From positions 5,084 through 69,083 of the forward strand of contig NZ_JALXXL010000012.1 of the NCBI RefSeq assembly GCF_025152525.1: a stretch of DNA of 64,000 bases. The letters run 5' to 3'. The stretch's first letter is position 1. Each line of letters begins with the position of its first letter. Positions 36,018 to 43,796 of the stretch are shown here, one piece after another. Source of the DNA: Corynebacterium sp. p3-SID1056. Lineage in GTDB: Bacteria; Actinomycetota; Actinomycetes; Mycobacteriales; Mycobacteriaceae. The notes beneath the pieces are model-generated. The model saw nothing but the letters and a program-made list of their open reading frames with translations, had not been told where the DNA came from and did not search any database. Made by a program: the position numbers and the translations under genes.

Positions 36018-37538
36018 GTGCATACCGTGAGCATGGAAAATGACGGGGACTCCCGGGCCCAGCTCGACGACGCACCGCGCGATGAGTGCGGCGTGTTCGG
36101 CGTGTGGGCGCCTGGCGAAGACGTCTCCAAACTGTCCTATTTCGGCTTGTTCGCCCTTCAGCACCGCGGCCAGGAGGGCGCGGGCATTGCGGTGGGCGAC
36201 CACGACAACATCGTGGTGTTCAAGGACACGGGCCTGGTCAGCCAGGTCTTCGACGAGTCCGTCCTGGATGCGCTGCAGGGGGACGTGGCGATCGGCCATA
36301 CGCGGTATTCCACCGCGGGCGGAAACTCTTGGGATAATGTGCAGCCGATGTTTCGCACGTCGCCAAACGGTACTGATGTGTCGCTCGCGCACAACGGTAA
36401 CCTGACCAATTACCAGGAGCTGCAGGCCGAGGCGATCGCCCGCAAGCTGATTCCCTCCGGCGGGGTGCAGGGCCAGGGGTCGTCGTCGGATACAGCCGTC
36501 GTCTCCGCGCTCTTGGCCGATGGGATCCGCGATGAGCGCACGCTTTTCGACGCCGCGCTGGACCTCCTCCCACGCCTCAAAGGTGCCTTCTGCTTCATGG
36601 TCACCGACGGTGACACCTTGTACGCCGCGCGCGACCCGCACGGCGTTCGCCCCCTGTCCCTTGGTCGGCTGGAGCGCGGCTGGGTCGTCGCCTCCGAGAC
36701 GTGCGCTTTGGATATCGTCGGTGCCTCCTTCGTCCGCGATATTGAGCCGGGCGAGCTGGTCGCTATCGACGCCACCGGCATCCGTTCCGAGCGCTTTGCC
36801 AAGGAGCCGCACGAGGCGCGCTGCGTCTTCGAGTACGTCTACGTCGCCCGCCCGGATTCCGTGCTGGATGGGCAGACGGTCAACGCCAGCCGCGTGGAGA
36901 TCGGCCGCAGGCTGGCTCGCGTCCAGCCGGTGGAGGGCGACCTGGTCATGCCGGTTCCGGAGTCCGGTACCCCGGCCGCGATCGGCTACGCCGAGGAATC
37001 CGGCATCCCGTTCAAGCAGGGCCTGATGAAGAATGCCTACGTCGGCCGTACCTTCATCCAACCCTCCGACACGTTGCGTCAGCTGGGCTTGCGTCTGAAG
37101 TTGAACCCGGTACGTGCGGTGATCGAGGGCAAGCGCCTGATCGTGGTGGACGACTCCATCGTCCGCGGAAACACCCAGCGCAAGCTGATCCGCATGCTGC
37201 ACGAGGCGGGTGCCGCCGAGGTGCATGTGCGCATCGCTTCGCCCCCGGTGAAGTGGCCGTGCTTCTACGGCATCGACTTTGCCAGCCCAGGCGAGCTCAT
37301 CGCTAACCACGGGCGCGGCGGGACCGATGAGGAAGTTGCCGAGTCCATCCGCACGATGATCGGCGCCGATTCCCTGGCATTCGTGCCCATCGACGACATG
37401 ATCGCCGCCTCCAGCCACCGTGCCGACAGCCTCTGCGCCGCCTGCTTTGATGGCAAGTACCCGCTCGGCCTTCCCGACGGCAACCCGAACGCCGACCTTG
37501 TCCGCCGCATTCAGAAAGGTGACACCCACCATGACTAA
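36018..37538 (+). CDS. purF: amidophosphoribosyltransferase
   Basis: First committed step of purine synthesis, making phosphoribosylamine from PRPP and glutamine. 506 residues: after a short propeptide-like leader comes ECGVFGVWAP, whose Cys is the N-terminal nucleophile after processing. ALQHRGQEGAGIA, GHTRYSTAGG, HNGNLTN, the PRTase motif LIVVDDSIVRGNT and C-terminal cysteines (WPCFYGIDF, DSLCAACF) that could ligate a 4Fe-4S cluster as in the Bacillus type all follow. The GTG at 36018 has TAAAGT seven bases upstream. An ATG five codons in is the alternative. Confidence 0.95.
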   Translation: MHTVSMENDGDSRAQLDDAPRDECGVFGVWAPGEDVSKLSYFGLFALQHRGQEGAGIAVGDHDNIVVFKDTGLVSQVFDESVLDALQGDVAIGHTRYSTAGGNSWDNVQPMFRTSPNGTDVSLAHNGNLTNYQELQAEAIARKLIPSGGVQGQGSSSDTAVVSALLADGIRDERTLFDAALDLLPRLKGAFCFMVTDGDTLYAARDPHGVRPLSLGRLERGWVVASETCALDIVGASFVRDIEPGELVAIDATGIRSERFAKEPHEARCVFEYVYVARPDSVLDGQTVNASRVEIGRRLARVQPVEGDLVMPVPESGTPAAIGYAEESGIPFKQGLMKNAYVGRTFIQPSDTLRQLGLRLKLNPVRAVIEGKRLIVVDDSIVRGNTQRKLIRMLHEAGAAEVHVRIASPPVKWPCFYGIDFASPGELIANHGRGGTDEEVAESIRTMIGADSLAFVPIDDMIAASSHRADSLCAACFDGKYPLGLPDGNPNADLVRRIQKGDTHHD

Positions 37539-38607
37539 CCAGACTCCAAGCGACCCGTCCGTTTCCTACGCCGCCGCTGGCGTCGACATCGAGGCCGGCG
37601 ACCGCGCCGTCGAGCTGCTGAAGGACCACGCGAAGCGCGCGTCGCGCCCGGAGGTCAAGGGCGGCATCGGTGGGTTCGCCGGGCTGTTCGCGCTGGGCAA
37701 GTACCGTGAACCGCTGCTTGCTGCGGGCTCCGATGGCGTGGGCACGAAGCTCGCTGTCGCCCAGGCGATGGACAAGCACGACACTATCGGTATCGACCTG
37801 GTCGCCATGTGCGTCGACGACCTGGTGGTCTGTGGCGCTGAGCCGCTGTTCTTGCAGGATTACATCGCCACCGGCAAGGTTGTCCCGGAGAAGATTGCGG
37901 ACATCGTCGGCGGTATTGCCGAGGGCTGCGTCCAGGCCGGCTGCGCGCTCTTGGGAGGGGAGACCGCGGAGCACCCGGGTGTGATGGATCCGGACGATTA
38001 CGATGTTTCCGCCACCTCCGTCGGCGTCGTCGAGGCCGACGAGCTGCTCGGCCCGGACCGTGTGCGCGAGGGCGACACCATCATTGCCATGGCCTCCTCC
38101 GGCCTGCACTCCAACGGCTACTCGCTGGCGCGCCACGTCCTGCTGGAGAAGGCGGGCCTGCCGCTGGACGGCCACATTGAGGAATTCGACCGCACGCTTG
38201 GCGAGGAACTGCTCGAGCCGACCCGCATCTACGCCCGCGACTGCCTGGAGCTGGCCTCCGAGTGCGAGGTGCGCACCTTCTGCCACGTCACCGGTGGCGG
38301 GCTGGCTGGCAACATGGAGCGCATCATCCCGGAAGGCTTGGTTGCCGAGATGCGTCGTGCCACCTGGACCCCGGGCCAGATCTTCCGCACGATCAAGACG
38401 GTCGGCCAGGTGCCGGATGCGGAGATGGAAAAGACCTTCAACATGGGCGTGGGCATGGTGGCTGTGGTGGCCCCTGAAGACCGCGACCGTGCGCTGGCAA
38501 TCCTGACTGCGCGTCACGTGGACGCGTGGGTCTTGGGCGAGGTCCGCGCCGCCGGCGAGGGTGAGACCACGCGCGCGACCCTGGTGGGCGAGCACCCCCA
38601 GCACTAG
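37531..38607 (+). CDS. purM: phosphoribosylformylglycinamidine cyclo-ligase (AIR synthetase)
   Basis: Closes the imidazole ring, forming AIR from FGAM. 358 residues: SYAAAGVDIEAGDRAVELLKDHA, GGFAGLFALGKYREPLLAAGSDGVGTKLAVA, LVAMCVDDLVVCGAEPLFLQDY, CALLGGETAEHPGVM and CHVTGGGLAGNMERI are family motifs. The ATG at 37531 lies eight bases inside the end of purF, and AAAGG ten bases upstream fits re-initiation. Confidence 0.95.
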   Translation: MTNQTPSDPSVSYAAAGVDIEAGDRAVELLKDHAKRASRPEVKGGIGGFAGLFALGKYREPLLAAGSDGVGTKLAVAQAMDKHDTIGIDLVAMCVDDLVVCGAEPLFLQDYIATGKVVPEKIADIVGGIAEGCVQAGCALLGGETAEHPGVMDPDDYDVSATSVGVVEADELLGPDRVREGDTIIAMASSGLHSNGYSLARHVLLEKAGLPLDGHIEEFDRTLGEELLEPTRIYARDCLELASECEVRTFCHVTGGGLAGNMERIIPEGLVAEMRRATWTPGQIFRTIKTVGQVPDAEMEKTFNMGVGMVAVVAPEDRDRALAILTARHVDAWVLGEVRAAGEGETTRATLVGEHPQH

Positions 38608-38726
38608 CGAATGCGTGAGAAAGTCAACCACAGCGAACGCACAGGAACGCGTTTCCCCAGCTCGTACGCCGATACAGTGGTTGGCTATGTAAAATTTGTC
38701 ACGCGCTCCGCCTGAGGGCACGAGAA

Positions 38727-38751
38727 AAGCACCCGGGGTCACCGGGTGCTT
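38727..38751. terminator. bidirectional terminator between purM and DUF3073 gene
   Basis: Perfect ten-bp stem AAGCACCCGG / CCGGGTGCTT with loop GGTCA and an AAAA run before it. It therefore has a U-tract when read on the minus strand. The rest of 38608-38788 shows no gene. Confidence 0.75.
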
Positions 38752-38788
38752 CGCTCAAACGGTAGAGGTGCGGGGAGACCGGGCGGAC

Positions 38789-38995
38789 TTACTTCCGGTC
38801 GTCTTCGTCGTCTTCGTCCCAGTCCGCGTAGTCGGCGTACTGGTCATCCACCTCGTACTCGTCCTCGTCCCAACTGCGCCGCGGGGCCTTTCCTGCCAGC
38901 TCACGCTGCAGGGAATCGAGGTCCATTTCAGGAGAGTTGTACTTGAGTTGGCGAGCAACCTTGGTCTGCTTTGCTTTGGCGCGTCCGCGGCCCAT
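38789..38995 (-). CDS. DUF3073 small acidic-tailed protein
   Basis: 68 residues: GRGRAKAKQTKVARQLKYNS, the basic start that defines DUF3073, then a short helix (MDLDSLQRELAGK) and a very acidic tail (DEDEYEVDDQYADYADWDEDDEDD). Widespread in actinobacteria with no known function; charge pattern suggests nucleic-acid or ribosome association. AAGGGGG lies upstream of the ATG at 38995. The long leader to about 39085 contains a near-palindrome. Confidence 0.85.
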   Translation of the reverse strand: MGRGRAKAKQTKVARQLKYNSPEMDLDSLQRELAGKAPRRSWDEDEYEVDDQYADYADWDEDDEDDRK

Positions 38996-39062
38996 GGCAT
39001 GACCCCCTTGAGGTGGTTCTAGGGCGGCCTTACAAATGAAGGCGGCCTCATACTTTCGATTA

Positions 39063-39083
39063 GTTATTGTCCTGGGGGACATA
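39063..39083. promoter_or_regulatory. near-palindrome upstream of the DUF3073 gene
   Basis: TTATTGTCCTGGGGGACATAA has arms TTATTGTCC and GGACATAA around a short centre. It lies about 70 bases upstream of the DUF3073 ATG in an unusually AT-rich patch and could be an operator or part of the promoter. No regulator is recognised. Confidence 0.35.
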
Positions 39084-39129
39084 ATAGCCTGTACGTCAAG
39101 AAAATGCTCACCCGGCCCGCAAACAGGGC

Positions 39130-40179
39130 CTATTGGCCGCGGCGCAGCTTCTCCACAGCCAGCCGTCCCAGTTTTTCTCCCTCGTCGGTGGGCAGCGAGT
39201 CTTCATCCACGCTCGCGGCCACCCCGTCGATGTCCAGCGCAGCGTTGAGCGCGGAGCGTTTGATCAGCGCGAGCGCAACAGGACCGAAGTCCGCGTCGTG
39301 GACCACGGTGCCGAGCCGGCCGACCTTGCGGCCGTTGGCGGTGATCCCGGCACCGGGCTCGGGCTCGTTCGGGGCGGAGCCGTCGAGCTGCAGCATCACC
39401 AACAACCGGGGCGAGCGGCCCAGGTTTTCGACGCGGGCCACCGTCTCCTGGCCCCGGTAGCAGCCCTTGTTCAGGTGGACTGCGCCGACGTGGTCGCCAC
39501 GGTTGATCAGTCGAGGTGCTTCGTGGGGGATTGATCTTTCGTCCAGGTCAACGCCCAGTTCCGGCTCGACGTTGCGGACGCGTGCGGCGGTAAAGGCCAT
39601 TATCCCGGCCAAGCCCACCCCGTCCTGAGTGTGCAGGCGTTTCGCCACCTCGAGCGCCTGCTCGCGGGGCACGGCGATGTCCATGCGGGCGGGGCTAAAG
39701 GAGTCCACCTGCCGGCAAAAGACGGCTTCTGCAACCTCCGGGAACTCGCCCTCGGGGGCCAGCAGGGTCAGGATGGCCAGGTCTGTCTCCTCCACGGTGA
39801 CCTCGGACCAGAAGATCATCTTGCGCAGGTAGTCAACGAAGGAGTCGAATTGGGCCGGGGGTACGTCGAGGTAAAACGTGCCTTCAGCCAGTGCGATGTC
39901 TGCGTGGTGCAGGATGTGGCCCTGGATGTCTAAATCGAGGGTGGCGCCGGTGAAGGACGACGGGACGTCGATCAGCTTTTGCGAAAGCAGGTTGTTCAGG
40001 AACTCCGCCGCATCCTTGCCGGCCACTGCGATGACGCGGCGGTGCGAGCGGTCGATCAGGCGCAGGCCGTGCTGCTCTGCCAGTGGGTTGCCGTAGTGCC
40101 AGGCCACGCCCTCGGCAAGCGGGTTGCCTTCGATGGGGGTGGCGCCGGGCAGCTGTAAAAGATCAGACGAATACGACAT
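39130..40179 (-). CDS. ygfZ: YgfZ/GcvT-domain folate-binding Fe-S cluster protein
   Basis: 349-residue GcvT-like tetrahydrofolate-binding protein of the YgfZ/Iba57 type that helps repair or assemble Fe-S clusters. Diagnostic motif NKGCYRGQETVAR (conserved Cys). The N-terminal region HGLRLIDRSHRRVIAVAGKDAAEFLNNLLSQ is typical. The ATG at 40179 follows TATGAT by eight bases and faces pabC across 32 bp, so both are probably leaderless and divergently transcribed. Confidence 0.88.
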   Translation of the reverse strand: MSYSSDLLQLPGATPIEGNPLAEGVAWHYGNPLAEQHGLRLIDRSHRRVIAVAGKDAAEFLNNLLSQKLIDVPSSFTGATLDLDIQGHILHHADIALAEGTFYLDVPPAQFDSFVDYLRKMIFWSEVTVEETDLAILTLLAPEGEFPEVAEAVFCRQVDSFSPARMDIAVPREQALEVAKRLHTQDGVGLAGIMAFTAARVRNVEPELGVDLDERSIPHEAPRLINRGDHVGAVHLNKGCYRGQETVARVENLGRSPRLLVMLQLDGSAPNEPEPGAGITANGRKVGRLGTVVHDADFGPVALALIKRSALNAALDIDGVAASVDEDSLPTDEGEKLGRLAVEKLRRGQ

Positions 40180-40211
40180 AGCTTCCGATCATACGGGCAT
40201 AATGGGACAGT

Positions 40212-41138
40212 ATGGCATCCTTGCTTCCTCCAGCCCCTGTCATTTACCTCGTTGAACCCTTCGGCGGCTCGATCCGCAGGCAGAACGCGAACACGCCCCA
40301 CGTTTTTTGGGATGATGCGGCGGTGACGCGCGGCGACGGGATTTTTGAGACGATCCTCATCCGCCACGGCCAGCCGGCCAACCTCGAGCAGCACGTCGAG
40401 CGCTTCCGCCGCTCCGCCGCCACGCTCGAGCTGCCGGACCCCGGTGCCGAGCACTGGATCGACGCCACCCACGAGGCCGTCGCGGACTATGTGCGCGAGC
40501 GGGGCGTCAACCCCGAAGAGGTGGAGGCGAAGTGCAGTTGGACGATGTCCCGTGGCCGGGAGACCACCGGCGTGCCTACCGCGTGGTTGACTATCCGGCC
40601 GCTCTCTGAAGAGGTGCTGGCCCAGCGCAAGAACGGGGTCAGCGCGGTGACGACGTCGCGGGGGTACAGCATCAACCGTGGTAAAGATGGCGAGGCGGAG
40701 GTGCCCTGGATGCGGGTCGGCGCGAAAACGCTGAACTACGCCGCCTCCATGGCGGCGCTGCGTTGGGCGCGCGCCGAGGGGTATGACGACGTGATCTACA
40801 TCGACCCGGATACCGGCCGCGTCCTTGAGGGGGCGACCTCAACCGTGGTGATTGTGAAGAAGGGTGGGCGCATGCGCACCCCGAAGCCTGGCCCCGGCAT
40901 CTTGCCCGGCACCACCCAAGCCGCGCTGTTTGCGCACGCAGAAAAGCTGGGGTGGAAGTGCAAGCAGAAGGACGTCTACGTCAGCGAGCTGTACAAGGCC
41001 GAATCGGTGTGGCTGGTCAGCTCCACGCGCATGTACGCGCAGGTGCGCAAGCTGGACGGGAAGAAGCTACACCGCCCGGACAATGCGGGCGAGATCCAGC
41101 AGCTGATCGTGGATGCGCTTGACCACTCTGCGGGCTAG
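40212..41138 (+). CDS. pabC: aminodeoxychorismate lyase (class IV aminotransferase)
   Basis: PLP enzyme converting aminodeoxychorismate to p-aminobenzoate for folate synthesis. 308 residues with the PLP Lys in GAKTLNYAASMAAL, LEGATSTVVIV and PGILPGTT. A branched-chain or D-amino-acid aminotransferase is the alternative because all share fold type IV; the corynebacterial context next to a folate-binding protein favours pabC. CATAAT ends eight bases before the ATG (leaderless pattern). Confidence 0.8.
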   Translation: MASLLPPAPVIYLVEPFGGSIRRQNANTPHVFWDDAAVTRGDGIFETILIRHGQPANLEQHVERFRRSAATLELPDPGAEHWIDATHEAVADYVRERGVNPEEVEAKCSWTMSRGRETTGVPTAWLTIRPLSEEVLAQRKNGVSAVTTSRGYSINRGKDGEAEVPWMRVGAKTLNYAASMAALRWARAEGYDDVIYIDPDTGRVLEGATSTVVIVKKGGRMRTPKPGPGILPGTTQAALFAHAEKLGWKCKQKDVYVSELYKAESVWLVSSTRMYAQVRKLDGKKLHRPDNAGEIQQLIVDALDHSAG

Positions 41139-41788
41139 CCGGCGATGCGCTTGAGCTCCCCGGACATGTAGGGCACCATCTCGCCGTCGACGAGGCGCTC
41201 GTCGACCCAGCCCAAGTTGTTGTTCGGCATGAGCCCGTAGAGGCGCTTGCCCGGCCCGTGCTTTTCTGGCCCGGACTCGGTGGCCAGTGTGGAGGCGCTC
41301 TGCAGCTGCCAGCCGCGCTCGTTGACGGGCTCGCCGTACATCACCTCGACCAGTCCGCGGGAGTTGGTCAGCGTGACCTCGATCTCGTCTTTGAGCGAAA
41401 TGCGCCAGAATCCGACCTCGCGCTGGTCCGCGCCGGTGGCCTCCCCGTTTTCGTCGAGGCGCCAGATACGGGACTCGAAGCGCAGGTAGTTCTCGCCGTC
41501 GTGGGAGACCACCAGGCGCTGGCCAAACGCGTATTCGTCGCCGTTGTCGTTGGCCTGACCGGAGCCGGTCCATACGCCGACGAGTGGGAGGAGGGCGAGC
41601 AGGCCGTCGTGCAGGCTCGGCCCCTGGCGCAGGTTTGCCGTATCCTCGTGCAGCGGAAAATCAGGAAAACCCAGCTCCGGGATGTTGCGGTGCGCGGTGT
41701 TCTTCGACTGCTCCGCGGCGAGGTTGACTGCCTCGTTGCCGTTGAGCGAAGCTTGCTGGTTTTCGGGGGTCTGTTCATTCTCAGCCAT
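41135..41788 (-). CDS. ferric nitrobindin-like (DUF1794/FABP-like) protein
   Basis: 217 residues. An N-terminal low-complexity stretch (ENEQTPENQQASLNGNEAV) of about 45 residues precedes a nitrobindin beta-barrel: LVGVWTGSGQAN (family G-x-W-x-G-x-G), DEYAFGQRLVVSHDG, NYLRFESRIWRLDENG, REVGFWRI, GWQLQSASTL. The C-terminal motif that should hold the proximal heme His reads VPYMSGELKRIAG, with no His. It therefore probably cannot bind heme like true nitrobindins. It is convergent with pabC, overlapping by four bases. Confidence 0.82.
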   Translation of the reverse strand: MAENEQTPENQQASLNGNEAVNLAAEQSKNTAHRNIPELGFPDFPLHEDTANLRQGPSLHDGLLALLPLVGVWTGSGQANDNGDEYAFGQRLVVSHDGENYLRFESRIWRLDENGEATGADQREVGFWRISLKDEIEVTLTNSRGLVEVMYGEPVNERGWQLQSASTLATESGPEKHGPGKRLYGLMPNNNLGWVDERLVDGEMVPYMSGELKRIAG

Positions 41789-41834
41789 GCCACCTAAGGG
41801 TAGTCGCTTCACGCGCAACGAAGCACGCGCCCCG

Positions 41835-42638
41835 CTAGTTCTCCGCGGCCTCGTAGGCGTCTGAGGCGAGCGGCGAGTCCTTCGCTTCCTGTCGGGCGCT
41901 TTCGTCCGCCGCGTCGTGCGCAAGCGGCGTGAGATCGGATTCTTCGACGTAGGTGTTGATGCGGTCGCGGGAAAACTCGATCGACCCGCCGGTCAGCTGC
42001 ACCTGGTCCGCCGGCCCGCCGAGCGGGAGGTCCGCGGTGTTGCGGCGGAGCGTGAAGGCTGCAATTGCCTGGTCGACAAGCTCCGGAGGCACGTCGAGAA
42101 GTTCGCTGGGCCGCATGACAAACTCGGGACCCTCCAGCCGCAGCGTGACCACCACGGTGACTGGCTGATCCGCACCAGGCAGCGTGCCGGTCAGCCGCGC
42201 CTCGCTTGCGCCGCCTCCGGAAGGCGAAATGTCGTATGGACTGGCGATGTTCAGATCGGTCATCCCGAGCAGCTGGCCAAACGCGACGCCGTCGAGGCGC
42301 ACGCTGCGGCGCACCAGGCTCGCCTTTGCGCCGGGGAGGTCATCGGTGATGGTCAGCGTGCGGGGGTGGGTGAGTTTGACGTCGACAAGCTCGATGCCCG
42401 CATTGCCCACTCCCACACTCGCCACGGGCACATCGAGCGCGTCGAGGCTGATGCGGGGGATGGTGCTGCGAAACGGCAGCCCGCCCACGTATGCGGCGGG
42501 CGCGGTGGAGAGGTCGCTGAGCTGGGCGGCATGCGTCGACAGCGCGTGCTCGGCCCGCATGGCAATGGCGGTGTCAGCCAGGTAGGCCATAAGCCCCGCG
42601 CCGACGAGGGCGACGGCCACGCTTCGCTTCACATGCAT
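41835..42638 (-). CDS. LmeA-like (DUF2993) phospholipid-binding exported protein
   Basis: 267 residues with an N-terminal hydrophobic signal/anchor (VAVALVGAGLMAYLADTAIAM) and a DUF2993 domain: GGLPFRSTIPRISLDALDVPVASV, VDVKLTHPRTLTI, SVRLDGVAFGQLLGM, VTVTLRLEGPEF-type strands and a final acidic tail. In mycobacteria LmeA controls lipomannan mannan-chain length at the envelope. A similar envelope role is inferred. The ATG at 42638 has TACGGT six bases upstream and is only 22 bp from divergent mshD. Confidence 0.75.
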   Translation of the reverse strand: MHVKRSVAVALVGAGLMAYLADTAIAMRAEHALSTHAAQLSDLSTAPAAYVGGLPFRSTIPRISLDALDVPVASVGVGNAGIELVDVKLTHPRTLTITDDLPGAKASLVRRSVRLDGVAFGQLLGMTDLNIASPYDISPSGGGASEARLTGTLPGADQPVTVVVTLRLEGPEFVMRPSELLDVPPELVDQAIAAFTLRRNTADLPLGGPADQVQLTGGSIEFSRDRINTYVEESDLTPLAHDAADESARQEAKDSPLASDAYEAAEN

Positions 42639-42660
42639 ACTCGTACCGTAGCCTGAAGCC
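42639..42660. promoter_or_regulatory. 22-bp overlapping divergent promoters of the lmeA-like gene and mshD
   Basis: Minus-strand -10 TACGGT (42650-42645) and plus-strand -10 TAGCCT (42649-42654) overlap by two bases and each lies six bases from its start codon. Both mRNAs should begin at or next to their start codons, and polymerase should not occupy both at once. Confidence 0.55.
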
Positions 42661-43527
42661 ATGACAGATCACAGCGCATTACTCTCCGCAGCCACCGCCG
42701 CCGACGGCGTCGCCCCCTTTTCAGAGGCCTTCGAGCAAGCGCTTGCCGACGCCACGCTGCACCACACCCACCTCACCACCGATAACCCCGACGCGCCGGG
42801 TGAAGTCGCGGGGCTGGCCGGCATCGCCCCCGACGGCTCCGCAGAGCTGGTCATCCACCCGGATTTCCGGGGCCGCGGGCTCGGCGCGGACCTGGCGCGG
42901 CGGGTGCTTGAACGTCGGCCGGACGCGGGGCTGTGGGCGCACGGCAACCTGCCGGCGGCGCGCGCCCTTGCCGCTTCGCTGGGGCTGCAGTCCACCCGCG
43001 AGCTGCTCGTGATGTCCCTGCCCGGGCAGGCGCTCGAAGGAATGGAGCTGCAGCTTCCGGAGGGGATGCGCGCGCTGACGCTTGTCCAGGCGAGCGAGGA
43101 ATTTGGGCGCGAAGCGGTCGAACGCGAGTGGTTGCGCGTGAACAACGAGGCGTTTTCCTGGCACCCCGAGCAGGGCGGCTGGGACCTCCCGCGCCTGCGC
43201 CGGGCGATGGACACGGAGTGGTTCGACCCGGCGGGCGTGCTACTGCTGTACGGCGGCGCGTCGGGGGAGGAGCTGGCCGGGTTCATGTGGACCAAGGTGC
43301 ACCCGAGCGGCGAGGGCGAGATCTACGTGGTCGGCTTGGCCTCCGCGTTCCGCGGTAAGGGGCTGGGCGGGGCGCTGGTCACGATGGGGCTTGTGCACTT
43401 GCACCAGGTGGGGGTGCCGAAGGTGATCCTGTACGTGGAAGCAGACAACGTGCCGGCGGTGCGCCGCTACGAGGAACTCGGATTTGAGGTCGCCGAGCGG
43501 CACGTGGTCTACGCGTCGTGCGAGTGA
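42661..43527 (+). CDS. mshD: mycothiol synthase
   Basis: Last step of mycothiol synthesis: acetyl-CoA-dependent acetylation of Cys-GlcN-Ins. The 288-residue tandem-GNAT protein has a weak first acetyltransferase domain (AELVIHPDFRGRGLGADLARRVLERRP) and an active second one (FMWTKVHPSGEGEIYVVGLASAFRGKGLGGALVTMGLVHL, NVPAVRRYEELGF), with the MshD-specific NNEAFSWHPEQGGWD. Divergent from the LmeA-like gene. Confidence 0.92.
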   Translation: MTDHSALLSAATAADGVAPFSEAFEQALADATLHHTHLTTDNPDAPGEVAGLAGIAPDGSAELVIHPDFRGRGLGADLARRVLERRPDAGLWAHGNLPAARALAASLGLQSTRELLVMSLPGQALEGMELQLPEGMRALTLVQASEEFGREAVEREWLRVNNEAFSWHPEQGGWDLPRLRRAMDTEWFDPAGVLLLYGGASGEELAGFMWTKVHPSGEGEIYVVGLASAFRGKGLGGALVTMGLVHLHQVGVPKVILYVEADNVPAVRRYEELGFEVAERHVVYASCE

Positions 43528-43622
43528 AAAATGGGGTTGCCGTGACGCGGGTCAAGGGCTGGGGATGTGATTTTCATCGCATTTTGCGGAAACTCGCAGG
43601 CATTATGCGGCGTGTTTGCGAA

Positions 43623-43652
43623 GTTCACTGATTGTTCACCTCCCGGTCCACC
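43623..43652 (+). promoter_or_regulatory. PHO-box-like direct repeats upstream of pstS
   Basis: GTTCAC occurs at 43623 and 43634, exactly 11 bp apart, followed by a looser GTCCACC at 43646. Streptomyces PHO boxes are 11-bp direct repeats with GTTCACC cores, and mycobacterial PhoP also uses direct repeats. The site is 145-170 bases before the pstS start and upstream of a TAGTTT -10 candidate (43673). The gap 43528-43796 holds no other gene. Confidence 0.6.
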
Positions 43653-43796
43653 GGCAATTAACCGGCGCGGCTTAGTTTGAGTAACCGTGAGTAATCGGAA
43701 AAGGATTGTGCCTGCGTTTTCGGCAGGTCAGCCGGCCGAAGTGATTGGCACCGATGCTCGAGTGGTAAATGACCTAAGCACCGGAAAGGTATTCCC

